Shown here piece by piece: positions 1-9,779 of a stretch of DNA of 64,000 bases. The notes under the pieces were generated by a model. The model was not told where the DNA came from. It searched no databases and saw nothing but the letters and a program-made list of their open reading frames with translations. Numbering within the stretch: the stretch's first letter is position 1; the number at the start of each line of letters is the position of its first letter. The position numbers and the translations under genes were made by a program. Origin of the DNA: Anadara kagoshimensis (lineage: Eukaryota; Mollusca; Bivalvia; Arcoida; Arcidae); the NCBI GenBank assembly GCA_021292105.1, contig CM037868.1:26330232-26394231 (forward strand). The letters are read 5' to 3'.

Positions 1-1045
1 AGCAGAGTGTTCGGCGAAGCGTTCGTTGACGTTTTTTTGTTGGCGTTTACGTTAGCGACAGAGGAAACTCTAACCCACCCGGTATCAGCCTCACTAACCC
101 AGTATTTTTGCGCATGCGGATATGTACGGAATGATACTGGGTTGGTCATGTGATTCAATTAAGCCAATTACTATTATAGAACTTAGTCAGTGGTAAGGTA
201 AAACACCATACTTTTTGTGTATATGGATTGCCGAAATCTATTGATTCCTTAGACTTTTGTCCTCATAGACCCTTTACAATCTTTGTTTCAATAAAATACA
301 ACCTTTATTTAGTGGGATAAGGTGTCAAGCTCCTCGTCATCTAATTTAACCCAACGTCTAGCATACTTTTCAACAGAATCCATAAAAATTCTAAAGGTCT
401 GACCCAATTAAAAGATTAAGTCTCTGTGTATTTAGGACCTTTTAAAATGAAACATCATATCTTAGTGGTCCTGATTGTATTGAGTTCACCTATTACATGT
501 CAATCAGGGCCATGTAACATGTTTATCATGTCCATAAATATAGGCAGAAGACGAACAAGAGCATATAAATAGATGAAGTCTTTTTTTTAAAAAAAAAACC
601 ACCACAATATTTAATTATTATTACATATTTCGGATGAATTTGGTTTATTATAGGAGAGGGAAACTAGATATGGTGAATTATATGTGAAATAATTAGGAAC
701 TTTAGATTTTACTTGTTTATTTTGAAGAATATAAAAAAATATTAATTCGTTCACAATCTTATGGTACAGTCTTTATTAACACGCATGGGTTGAAAATCAC
801 GCATAAAGGTGTAAATGGCGCATTGTTATATGTGTAAAATCACGCCAGGTTACGCTTTATTCGTTACAATTGCCCTTATATTCAAATTAACTCGCTGTAT
901 ACTTTGCCATCAGATCATGGACGGCCTACAGGTGTATAAAAAGGTTGTTTGAGAGTTAATCACAATGTCCACAACGAGTCTATTCTAATACATGTATTAG
1001 AGTTGTTGTAATTACATAAACCGGTTTTAATTTTACAGCACTTAC
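1..1045. other. AT-rich non-coding DNA
   Basis: I find no open reading frame of credible length and no recognisable RNA gene here. A weak inverted repeat (ACCCAGTAT near 102, ATACTGGGT near 132) and a poly-T/poly-A run near 582-598 are the only local structures. Confidence 0.5.
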
Positions 1046-1091
1046 AACACTCGACGACCGTTTCGGAATACAATTCCTCATCACTAGTGCT
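1046..1091 (-). ncRNA. Decayed hammerhead ribozyme motif
   Basis: Read on the minus strand this segment has the layout of a type I hammerhead: an AGCACTA arm, a core, a 5-bp stem II (GGAAT/ATTCC with TGT loop), GAAAC, a very short stem III, and GTC before the returning arm. Two faults suggest loss of activity. The core reads GTGATGA instead of CTGATGA, so invariant C3 is G, and the closing stem I pair is mismatched (the returning arm is GAGTGTT). It matches the copy at 4959-5004 closely in stem II and in the TGTAAAATT-type downstream sequence, so the two belong to one repeat family. Such short-stem-III hammerheads are known from Penelope-like elements and retrozymes. Confidence 0.6.
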
Positions 1092-1868
1092 TGAAAAAAG
1101 ATTATGAAAACAAATAAAGCTTATTTTTATTGTCTAATAAAGACTGGACCATGTTAACAAAAACTGTGTCATCAGGTCATAAATGGCCTCTACCAAGCGC
1201 AAATTTTTTTTAGGTTTAAAAATAAAGAATTAATTCAAGTATAACCGCTAAATTTCTGTTGTGAGGCGGTTACAGAATAATTTGGTATATTCAAATTATA
1301 TAAAATAAAAGTCGTAACTATATATACAGTTTCTAAACTTTATGTACAAATTTACATGTGTCTCGATGGACAGCCCAAGCGAATCTGATTTCTGTTGTTA
1401 ACATTATACAATATATACATGTAGTTATTTTTCAAACAATATGTTTTTCACAAATATAAGTATTAAATCAGCGGGTAGCTAGGGGCAAGCGAGTCATTAA
1501 GAATATTTGACAATAGTCAATCACGTTGATCCGCATTAGACAGGTGCGGACATTCATTTCCCGTAATGGGCGATAATGCGAAGTAAAACTTATATAATAA
1601 TTTGACAATAAATACTATAACTTATGTAATAAAACGGTAAATAGTTAAAAGATATGTACATGACGTGCTACAAATAACTTCTCAACGGTAAATAGATAAA
1701 ATATACAATAATGCTTTACAAATAAGTTAAAGATATTATAAAATTATTCATGACTGTGAAACTCGTAAAATTCCACGGTGATACAAGTATAAGTGAACAG
1801 CATTGAGCTTGATTATTATGTTGATGGGTCCACTTAATATATAGGTAGTTTTAGGATTCGCAATTAAT
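1092..1868. other. Non-coding AT-rich stretch
   Basis: No credible ORF, RNA gene or repeat boundary was recognised between the first hammerhead motif and the MITE. Confidence 0.45.
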
Positions 1869-2069
1869 TGACGTATCGCCGGCCACGCCCACAATGTTCC
1901 GACACTGGCCGCCATCACGGTACCAAAGCAGCGTCACGGCAACTAATGACATACAAGTGTCATTGACGTCATTAAACCGCACAATTCAGACCGAGTTTTC
2001 ATTCTTTTTGCGTGTAATTCAATGTTGACCCTTTGTCGGAACATTGTGGGCGTGGCCGGCAATACGTCA
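1869..2069. mobile_element. MITE with ~35-bp terminal inverted repeats
   Basis: The ends are near-perfect inverted repeats. The left end runs TGACGTATCGCCGGCCACGC... to about 1903, and the complement of the right end (2035-2069) reads TGACGTATTGCCGGCCACGC and onward with one mismatch. The ~130-bp centre has no ORF. The GC-rich ends stand out against the AT-rich surroundings. This is the structure of a non-autonomous DNA transposon. I could not define a clear target-site duplication, so the superfamily is unassigned. Confidence 0.75.
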
Positions 2070-2094
2070 TTTGTAAATAATCAAAAACAAATAT

Positions 2095-2610
2095 ACTTAT
2101 CCATGTCCGAATCACAATCCAGAAGCAAGTTTAAAATTTGGAACTGACAAGTCAGATTAGACACGTAAATTTACACCCGGGAATTGAGTTCGGGTGCTCC
2201 GGAAGGGTAAGTACTTCCTGTTTAGCTAGCTACAACTGTCACGTGTGTAATCAAAATTGTACGAAAGGAACTTGAACCTATGGGACGTCAAATATATCCA
2301 GGACAATCCTGGACACAGAGACATTAAACTTATCAATAATACTGTGATGACGACCATGAAACTTTTTGAGGACCTTGATAAGCCTAGGCTTGCAATATCC
2401 CTGAGTCAAGAATTTATTTACAAGCAGTCTGTTTTGTTGTACAAAGTCCCTGTAGTGAGAACAAGCTCTACTTTAGAGTATTAATTGGGAGAGATACGCA
2501 GTAAGCAGTAGAGGCAGGTATTGCTGCATAAAAAAGGAAAGTTGACGATAAAAAATTCATCACGTTTTTCATAAAGTTTTAAACGTAGCATTTCGTGGGC
2601 TTCAAAATTC
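2095..2610 (+). repeat. Dispersed ~500-bp block, copy 1
   Basis: This block matches 50991-51510 almost throughout, including GGACGTCAAATATATCCAG, a CACAGAGACAT core and CTTGATAAGCCTAGGCTTGC. Diverged copies lie at 46510-47270 (+) and 48425-48765 (-). Copies of only the first part lie near 11640-11735, 49690-49780 and 60337-60625. The 75-codon frame at 2257-2484 is not kept open in the other copies, so I read the block as non-coding. In the second locus the block ends ~170 bp before a Mab-21-like start codon; here it is 5 kb from the gene. Confidence 0.75.
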
Positions 2611-3247
2611 AAGCACAAGTCTAAATATAGCAGAACTTGAGGAATCAAACGTATTTTTTTTATTTTAAGCTCACTAAGTAATATACACACTAATGTAGAT
2701 AAGGCTTGCTTTAAATGTTCGCATTATGTAGACGAAATAAGCACGCGTTTCTCCAATACTTAACTGCAATCGTCCCTAATAAATATTTAAATAAAAGGTC
2801 AAGCTGACAGGTCCAGGTTATTTAAATTTATTTGCTTATTAGTTCTTGTTACACAATCCAGTGATTTTGTTACATTTTTTTAGAAACCGCCCTCGGCCTT
2901 TAAAATTGGGGTTGGGATAATTGAAGTTCTGCATTATGACATATTTGCAATGGCTATATATTACTCAAGGCAAACACTTTGTATATTGTGACAATATTAT
3001 AATTATTTTGTAGGTAATGTATACTAATACAGTCTGTTAATATATCCCTTTAGATTTGAGAATTGTATGGTCAAATTTTGAAATGTTAGTCATTTTTCAA
3101 CAGAGAAAACTACCTTTATTCGTAAGTAAATTAATCAAAACAAAACCATTGCAATGTGACGTCGTATTAATTCTAACAAGTCACGATAAAATCAAATTCA
3201 TAGGCAAGCAAAATAATCCTATCCGTTTGACTCTAAATTTATATATG

Positions 3248-3429
3248 TACAGTCCAACCTGTCTTAAAGGCCAACTCTATATAAGGACCACCTGCTTATA
3301 AAGACCAGTAGGATTGCATTCCAATGCTTCTTTATTCATGTTATTTAACCTGTATATAAAGGTCACCTGTCTATAAAGACCACTTTAACTTGTTCCCTGA
3401 GGTGGCCTTTATAGACAGGTTTTACTGTA
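3248..3429. mobile_element. ~180-bp TIR element (copy 1)
   Basis: The ends are inverted repeats of the type TACAGTCCAACCTGTCTTAA / TTTATAGACAGGTTTTACTGTA, with TA at both borders, consistent with a TA target duplication. The interior alternates short AAAGGTCACCTG and AAAGGCCAC motifs that can also pair. No ORF. Four copies occur in the window (see 3834, 43328, 61802), so this is a dispersed MITE family. Confidence 0.75.
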
Positions 3430-3833
3430 TTATTGTTCGATACTTTTACGTAAGAGAACACAGTTGTTGTATTGTCTACATCATGGAAACAGATACAGGC
3501 CCGGATCAAAGGTTATGTCATCTCTAATTAGAGCAAAAGTAATGACAAATAACACCGTTATTAAAAAATAAATTTTTTTTCATTTAAAGCTGTTTCATCA
3601 CAAATATCGCAGCCAAATTAATAAGTAGTACTAAGTTACATCGCCTCTAGATTTTGTAAAGCCTGAATTTTATTTGGCATGCTACGGATCGACCCCTTAA
3701 CATAGCCATTTTGGGATATTGTTTCACAATTGAATAATTACTATTGCGTATAATTTACTGCATATCTTTACACTTCACCTGTATTCGATGGACCGTCAAG
3801 TGGATATGACAATGTTTTGCCTATACAGTCTAA

Positions 3834-4008
3834 CCTGCCGCCGTAAAGGTCACCTCCATAGAAGGGTCACCTGCTTGTAAAGGTCTGCAGAATTGTATCC
3901 CAGTTGTTCTTTATCAATTTTTTTGAACCTGTATATAAAGGTCACCTGCCTAGAAAGGCCACTTTTACTGATTTCCTTGGGTGGCTTTTATAGACAGCTT
4001 TTACTGTA
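3834..4008. mobile_element. ~180-bp TIR element (copy 2)
   Basis: Same family as 3248-3429, in the same orientation, only 0.4 kb away. It starts TACAGTCTAACCTGCCGCCG and ends TAGACAGCTTTTACTGTA. Degraded fragments of the family follow near 4668-4745 and 4790-4840. Confidence 0.72.
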
Positions 4009-4958
4009 TAACAATATTGTAGTGTGTCTTAATAAATGTTCTGATATTAAATAAAGTAAATGATCATGCCATGTCGCTAAGTAACAGAGCAAACTGCTCA
4101 CACAAATTGTTGAAACAGGGATATTGCAAGACTGAGCTATCAGGGACCTTGGCCTTGATTGCCGTCAACACAAAATTGTTGAAGAGTATGACGTCTCTGT
4201 GTTCATGATTGTCTTAGACATAGATTATGTCCCATAGTTCGATGTTACTTTTACTCTTATTTTTTATTACACACGTGGTGAATGTAGCTAGCTAATCAGG
4301 ATGTGCTAACCCTTACGCAGCGCCCGACTTCACTACCCTGGTGGACATTTGTGTGTTTCACTTAATTTGCCAGCTTCAAAGTTTTTGTTCTCGGATTGTT
4401 CAACAATGACTCATGACTAATACATAACAAAACATATTAATAGATTTTGCAAAATATCTGAAATTATTAATTACCACAAACATCAAACCATGTCTAAATT
4501 ACAATCCAAATGTGAAAAAATAACACTGGTATAATATGCATTTTAAACCACAAGACTGGTATCGCTGCTGATGGAATAAATACTTTCTATGGTTCTTAGG
4601 TATAAGAAACTCAATATGCAATAGTTTTGTTAGTATATTTCTATGTGTTGCTGCCTAAATCTGCTGCTATTTATACTATAGTCACCCTGCCTATGAAGGC
4701 CAACCAACGGAACTAGTAAAAATGACCTTTATGGACATGTGGCTTACATATACAAGTTCAAATAATTTTAATAAAAAAAATTGGGACACAATTCTAATGG
4801 CCGTTATAAAAAGTGGCCCTTATATAGAGGTGATCTTGAATAAGAAAAGCAAATGTGATCAAAGGTTTAGAACAAATATGTGAATGATTAAAAGAGTCAA
4901 TAAAATCAAAACATAACATAACACAAGTAACTACATATTATACCAGTTTAAATTTTAC
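4009..4958. other. Non-coding stretch with repeat fragments
   Basis: No gene was recognised. Fragments of the ~180-bp TIR family occur near 4668-4745 and 4790-4840. Confidence 0.4.
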
Positions 4959-5004
4959 AGCACTAGACGACTGTTTCGGAATACAATTCCTCATCAGTAG
5001 TGCT
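4959..5004 (-). ncRNA. Hammerhead ribozyme, type I, apparently intact
   Basis: On the minus strand every element of a minimal hammerhead is present in order. Arm AGCACTA is followed by core CTGATGA, stem II GGAAT-TGT-ATTCC, GAAA, a 2-bp stem III (AC/GT) closed by an AGTC loop, cleavage triplet GTC, and then TAGTGCT. The last is the perfect 7-bp partner of the first arm. Predicted self-cleavage lies between plus-strand positions 4966 and 4965. Hammerheads with such short stem III are typical of eukaryotic Penelope-like elements and retrozymes, where they process tandem transcripts. No reverse transcriptase ORF is nearby, so this is either a relic or a non-autonomous element. Activity is inferred from the fold only. 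Confidence 0.85.
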
Positions 5005-5128
5005 TAGACCAGAACCATGAAACCTAAACTTGTTATCAAGATGTTGAACAAATACCAAATGGATCAAAATGTATTTTACCAAAGTCAATTTTATTATACA
5101 ATATAACATGTACCATCAACCAATTCTA

Positions 5129-6467
5129 CGAAGGTCGTTCAAAAAGTCTTGTCCCTTAATGTAAACTGTAGATAAAACACCGTAATTTATTTTATTGTCA
5201 CTTGTCACGGTTGACTGAGTTCATTCCAAAACACGTGGAACATTTTTAAATTGTATATGCTAAAGAATTGATTTTTTCTTGCCATATTTTCATCATAACA
5301 CTCGTTACACTGCTTAGAAAACGACGGACATGACAGGTAAAAACATAATTGAAACGAGAAGCTTCATCAAAGCCTGTGCAAAACTCGGTAAATCGCCCAA
5401 ACAAACATTCATTGAAATGCAAGATGTTTATGGTGATCGAAACCCGTCATATAGTTCCATATCACGCTGGATACGTAAATTTAAAAATTGTGTTCACGAC
5501 ATTTCTGATAAGGCCCGTTCTGGAAGACCAAAAACAGCATGCACCAAAGAAAAAATTTTAAAAATTCAAAAACTAGTCAATAGTGATGGAAGGTTGACTG
5601 TCAAACAGATAGCTAAAGTCGTTGGTTTATCGATGGGGACCGTACATTTTATTCTCAGAAAAAAAACTTGGCATGAGAAAGATTTGTGCTAGATGGATCC
5701 CTCATTTATTGTCAAATGAGCAAAAGCTCACATGGGTCAAGATGGCTAAAAATCTGCTAAAATATATGGTAATTGTAACAGCAGTAGTCTGGCTGATATA
5801 GTTACAGGTGACGAAACATGGGTGTATTACTTTGAGCCACATAGAAAGATAAATAATAAAATATGGCTAACCAGAAAAGAAAAACGACCTGAAATTGCAA
5901 GGCGCACACAAAGCACACAGAAAGTTCTTTATGCTATATTTTTCAACAGTAACGGCATAGTTACCCAAATTCCAATCTCTTAAGGCCAGGGTATCACGGA
6001 AAATATTTAAAAAAATAAAATTCTTAAGAAAGTGAAAAAGTTTTATGAAAAGAAGAGACCAAAATCAGGAATTCGTGGTATTCAGTTACTCCATGACAAT
6101 GCTCCTGCTCACAAATCCAAGTTGGTTACTGAGTTTGCGGACAGGGAACGTATTGTTGTTTTACCTCATCCACCCTATTTACCTGATCTTTCACCGTGTA
6201 ACTTTTATCACTTTCTTAAACTTAAGAAACACCTTTCTGGTCGTCAATACAGATCTTGTGCATCGCTAGGTTCAGCAATTTATCAGTTTTTGAATGGTAT
6301 ATCCAAAAAAGAATATGCAAATGTATTTAGAAAATGGATCCAGCGTCTTAAAAAGTGTGTAGCCGTTAAAAGCGACTATTTTGAAGGAATGGAATTTAAA
6401 TATCATAAATAAAACGTCTTAATTCGTGTTTTTATTATGAAGGACAAGACTTTTTGAACGGCCCTCG
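5129..6467 (+). mobile_element. mariner-type DNA transposon, full-length but defective
   Basis: The 1339-bp element is bounded by TA on both sides (5127-5128 and 6468-6469). It has ~29-bp terminal inverted repeats: left CGAAGGTCGTTCAAAAAGTC, with the right end complementary apart from about three mismatches. It carries one broken transposase gene. Its length, TA duplication and transposase motifs all fit the Tc1/mariner superfamily, mariner branch. It lies inside the ~4.9 kb that separates the dispersed block (2095-2610) from the Mab-21 gene. Confidence 0.92.
5330..6412 (+). pseudogene. Broken mariner transposase
   Basis: The N-terminal part (5330-5692) encodes the paired helix-turn-helix DNA-binding region, ending in a region like VxxILRKxLGM of mariner transposases. 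The reading frame shifts within the A-run near 5660-5667. The following frame contains ARWIPHLLSNEQK, then a stop near 5800. The first catalytic Asp is visible in a GDETWVYYFEP-like segment near 5810-5850. The C-terminal part (6032-6412) contains HDNAPAHKS (second Asp) and, 34 residues on, LPDLSPCNFYHF. Mariner has the third catalytic Asp at the position that is Asn here (codon AAC). Frameshift, internal stops and loss of the D34D triad show it cannot transpose itself. Confidence 0.9.
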
Positions 6468-6689
6468 TAGATTATAAGAACAATGTCTCTTTACAGTAAA
6501 TCTTTTCAGAGTTTTTAAACTTTATTGTTGCACGCTCTCAAGATTAACGTCTCTTTTACAAGTTAAGATATTTCCGATATTGCACGGCAAATTTTCTTCT
6601 TCTTAATAATTACAGAAAAATCAACTAAATTCAAAGGCGTGTCATTTGCCATAATAAATCAGAGTTATTTCCCCTTCATTTTTTAAAGA

Positions 6690-6780
6690 AAAAAGAAGCG
6701 TCAGAAATTGGATTCGAACGCAAATACTTTAATTTGGTAAACGACAGTGATACCGCCATACTACCGAGCTGTTGATTTGA
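6690..6780 (-). repeat. tRNA-like (SINE head) fossil
   Basis: On the minus strand there is a box A-like AGCTCGGTAGTATGG and, ~40 nt later, a box B-like GTTCGAATCC. The acceptor and anticodon stems do not pair convincingly, so this is more likely a SINE head or tRNA pseudogene than a working tRNA. Confidence 0.4.
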
Positions 6781-7515
6781 TGAGGGAACACATTTTCAAA
6801 TAAATATATTGTAAATGGTGTTTTTGCAAACAAGTTTTGAAAATTATCATAAAAATCTCGCAACAATACAAAAATCCAAAGTAAACATATTTAGAAAATA
6901 GAGTGTTTAAAATATTTCGAAACAAAATACAAGAGATGTTTTCTCTGAAAATAATAATAATTATTATAATAGAACATGAAGTAGAAATTGAGAAGTATTC
7001 ACCACTCAGTAGGTTGTTAGTGATTTAGGGTCGGTTCCGCTCAGTACACGAGGACACAATCCACCTAATCCGATTCACAACTGTATTGTTTTAGACGTGG
7101 AACAAATTTGATACCGCCTAACAGCTCGTAAACAATGCAAATTCCCTTACTTACTCCGCTTCACGCTTGATATATCACTTATAAACATTTTTCAACATAT
7201 AATTTCTATATATTAAATAATTACATATTATACCAGTTTTAATTTTATCTTATTTAAATAAGATATTTCTATAGTTTGTGTATTATTGATTGGTTAACTG
7301 TCAAAACAAACATTACAACACAAAGGTGTATAAAACGCAAACAACATTGACCTGTCGGATTGACCTTATATTAGGAATATTCACATAGACGAATTCACCC
7401 AATACATAGATATATAGTATTAGGTTTTGCAGTTTATGATGTGTATATAAGGTGATTGATGAAAACAAAATAACCCCGTGTGATCTCGTTATAATGTGCA
7501 CTAGTCCATAATTAC

Positions 7516-7523
7516 TATATAAA
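7516..7523 (+). promoter_or_regulatory. TATA-like box of the Mab-21-like gene
   Basis: TATATAAA lies 115 bp before the start codon at 7638. It is followed by AAAGGTCAACAG and CAGGTCAAAG, which hold two AGGTCA half-sites. The same arrangement precedes the truncated paralogue (51553-51560, 126 bp before its ATG) even though sequence further upstream differs, which supports a promoter role. The transcription start is not known. Confidence 0.5.
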
Positions 7524-7637
7524 TTAAAGGTCAACAGAAGCAGGTCAAAGCTGTTTGCCTACACTTAATGATTGGAACTTGGGGATTACCCAAACATGTT
7601 GGATTCACCTGAATGACGTTGTTAAATTTGTTTAAAC

Positions 7638-9572
7638 ATGGAAGACATATCTGTTATGATTTGGAATGAAACTAATAGATTTGTCGGAATAGAGGAGCAA
7701 GTTCTTATCAGAAGACGGCATTATGCGTTAGAGGAAAGTTTTGTTAATCGAGCAGTGTTTAGTCGGAACTCAATAAAATATATATCTAGTGGAAGTACGG
7801 CAGAAGGAATGTCATTACCAGGGAGTGACATAGATGATATGTTGGTTCTGAACCACATATCTGTATCGTGTTCAGATAATGGTCTTGTATCAGAAAGTGA
7901 TATAATAATGGATTCAACCGATATTAAACCGGGATTTGTTCGACTCCGTTGTCGTAGGCTGATCGACGAATATCCTTTATCATTGGCAATGACTGAAACT
8001 AACAACGGCCTTTTTTTGTCCAGTTTAGTATTCCGTGACTTTATTGTTCATGGCGTACGGAGCTCAATTCCTAGTGCAGTAGGCCATGGACCGTGTGTAA
8101 CATTTGTTCTGCCTTCTAAGGTGGAAAATGATATGTTGTGTTGTTTTCCGTGCAAGATTTGGCCTGGTGTGGCGGTTGAATGGATTGATAGATATAGAAA
8201 TAACAACTGGCCACCACGTGATTTGTTAACCGATATTGTAAATGAGGGATGCCTTATTGTACCGATAGGAAATCCACATTCTGAAGAAAGCCACATACAA
8301 TGGCGAATATCTTTTTCAACTGCGGAGAAAAAACTTGTCCATTCAATGAACCATTGCCAATTTCTATGTTATGGCTTATTGAAACTTTATCATAAATATG
8401 TAATCAATTCAAATCTGGATGTGAAGGATTTACTCTGTTCTTATTTTTTAAAAACCGCTCTGTTTTATTGTATTGAAGATGAGCATATCGTTTGGAACAA
8501 AGAAAATTTTATCGATTGTTTTTGGACCTGTTTTCGAAGGTTAATTAAATGGGTAAGAGATGAATATTGTCCGAACTTTTTCATCAAAGAGAATAATATG
8601 TTTGAGGGTAAGGTATGTGGCGAAAAGGGCAGAATATTACTTAGGTATCTGATTGAAATTTATCATGAGGGATTGTATAGTTTATTCCGAATTCCCTGTT
8701 TATCAAGTTTACACGTCACTACCATGGATCGACCAGTACTTACTGGAGGAGTGTTAACTGATGCAGAAAGGGAATATTTGTGTGATGAAGAAATAGTCAC
8801 GGCAATAGCAGCCTATACTTCAAAGGAAGCAATCAGTTGTATGAAGTTTCTTAAAGTCAATGCCGAAATGATAGAAACCTCAACCAGTAGTATAGACAAA
8901 ACATTGCTTACAATGGAATATCACAGGACAATATCTCACTTTGTACAACTGCTGTATAAAGATATAGTCAATAATGGATCTAATAAAAACACTTACAAAC
9001 GTAGGAAAGAATTGAAGTCCTTTATTTTACATAACTGCATGGACAGTGATAGATGTACCGGACTGTTACTACTTGCTACACTATGTTATTTGAATTGTGA
9101 ATATAAAAACGTGGTTACTATTCTTAAGAAGGTTGTTAAAATTTTGAAATCCTGTACGTTTTTTCTGAAATTATCCGGTTTATATATATATAATAAGCAA
9201 GGTTATATTGATCAAATGTGTGGTAAAGGTTTGACTCTGAATCAAAAGTTGGCATGTCACATTTTTGCCCAATGTTATAAATGCAAAGTGGATTGTAAAA
9301 TGTATCCATCAGAAATAGAAGCGGAAGTTGTTCAGTATTCAACTCTCAACGTCGCATGGATCAATCCAGTTTTGTATTGTTATATGATGCTGTTTCTATC
9401 ATATCTTCACACAAATGAAAGAGGAAATATGAGCAACGCTCTAAATGAACTCTGTAAAACAGTTTATGATAGAGATACATTCAACGAACTGGAAGCTCCA
9501 TTTGCAATGTCTGTTCTCGCGAGATGTATTCAGCTGTTTAAATCTTGGCAGAATAATTATGGAAATAGTTAA
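7638..9572 (+). CDS. Mab-21 / cGAS-like receptor nucleotidyltransferase
   Basis: A 644-residue single-exon protein of the Mab-21/cGAS-like family. Residues 52-53 (GS) and D64-I-D66 form the nucleotidyltransferase GS...hDhD signature that binds metal and nucleotide in cGAS-type enzymes. The third acidic residue probably lies just before CCFPCKIWPG near residue 165, which I cannot settle. Family landmarks follow: WPPRDLL (~191), GCLIVPIG (~202), SFSTAEKKLVHSMNHCQF (~222), FWTCFRRLIKW (~294) and CPNFFIKENNMF (~310). The last 320 residues are less conserved; LLLLATLCYLNCEYKNVV (~475) looks like a TPR-type helical hairpin, as in other molluscan members. No signal peptide is seen. The start is supported because the paralogue at 51679 begins at the same Met. 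Known cGLRs make cyclic dinucleotides on sensing foreign nucleic acid and signal through STING; for this protein that role is inference. Confidence 0.88.
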   Translation: MEDISVMIWNETNRFVGIEEQVLIRRRHYALEESFVNRAVFSRNSIKYISSGSTAEGMSLPGSDIDDMLVLNHISVSCSDNGLVSESDIIMDSTDIKPGFVRLRCRRLIDEYPLSLAMTETNNGLFLSSLVFRDFIVHGVRSSIPSAVGHGPCVTFVLPSKVENDMLCCFPCKIWPGVAVEWIDRYRNNNWPPRDLLTDIVNEGCLIVPIGNPHSEESHIQWRISFSTAEKKLVHSMNHCQFLCYGLLKLYHKYVINSNLDVKDLLCSYFLKTALFYCIEDEHIVWNKENFIDCFWTCFRRLIKWVRDEYCPNFFIKENNMFEGKVCGEKGRILLRYLIEIYHEGLYSLFRIPCLSSLHVTTMDRPVLTGGVLTDAEREYLCDEEIVTAIAAYTSKEAISCMKFLKVNAEMIETSTSSIDKTLLTMEYHRTISHFVQLLYKDIVNNGSNKNTYKRRKELKSFILHNCMDSDRCTGLLLLATLCYLNCEYKNVVTILKKVVKILKSCTFFLKLSGLYIYNKQGYIDQMCGKGLTLNQKLACHIFAQCYKCKVDCKMYPSEIEAEVVQYSTLNVAWINPVLYCYMMLFLSYLHTNERGNMSNALNELCKTVYDRDTFNELEAPFAMSVLARCIQLFKSWQNNYGNS

Positions 9573-9760
9573 AAACGTTAACAGTTGTCAATATTTATAA
9601 ACATCATAAGTACCTAATGGATTGTACAAATCCGACCTTTGAAAATACAAATCGTTGATATTTTAAAAATTATAAAGTTGTAGATGGGATTATTCTCAAA
9701 AGGCGGATTTGAATGCAAGAGGCCCCATGAAGGTATGTGTTTTGTTCTGTATGTATCTTT

Positions 9761-9766
9761 AATAAA
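9761..9766 (+). promoter_or_regulatory. Candidate polyadenylation signal
   Basis: AATAAA lies 189 nt after the stop codon of the Mab-21-like gene and immediately before a long palindrome. It is the first canonical signal downstream of that gene. Confidence 0.5.
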
Positions 9767-9779
9767 TAATGGTACGAGA

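Noticed and set aside
2257..2484. 75-codon frame in the dispersed block
   Set aside because: The homologous segment at 51153-51370 has frame-breaking differences, so it is not conserved coding sequence.
6690..6780. Functional tRNA gene here and at 11082, 47467 and 49190
   Set aside because: Box A and box B are present but the cloverleaf stems do not pair, and the contexts resemble SINE heads.
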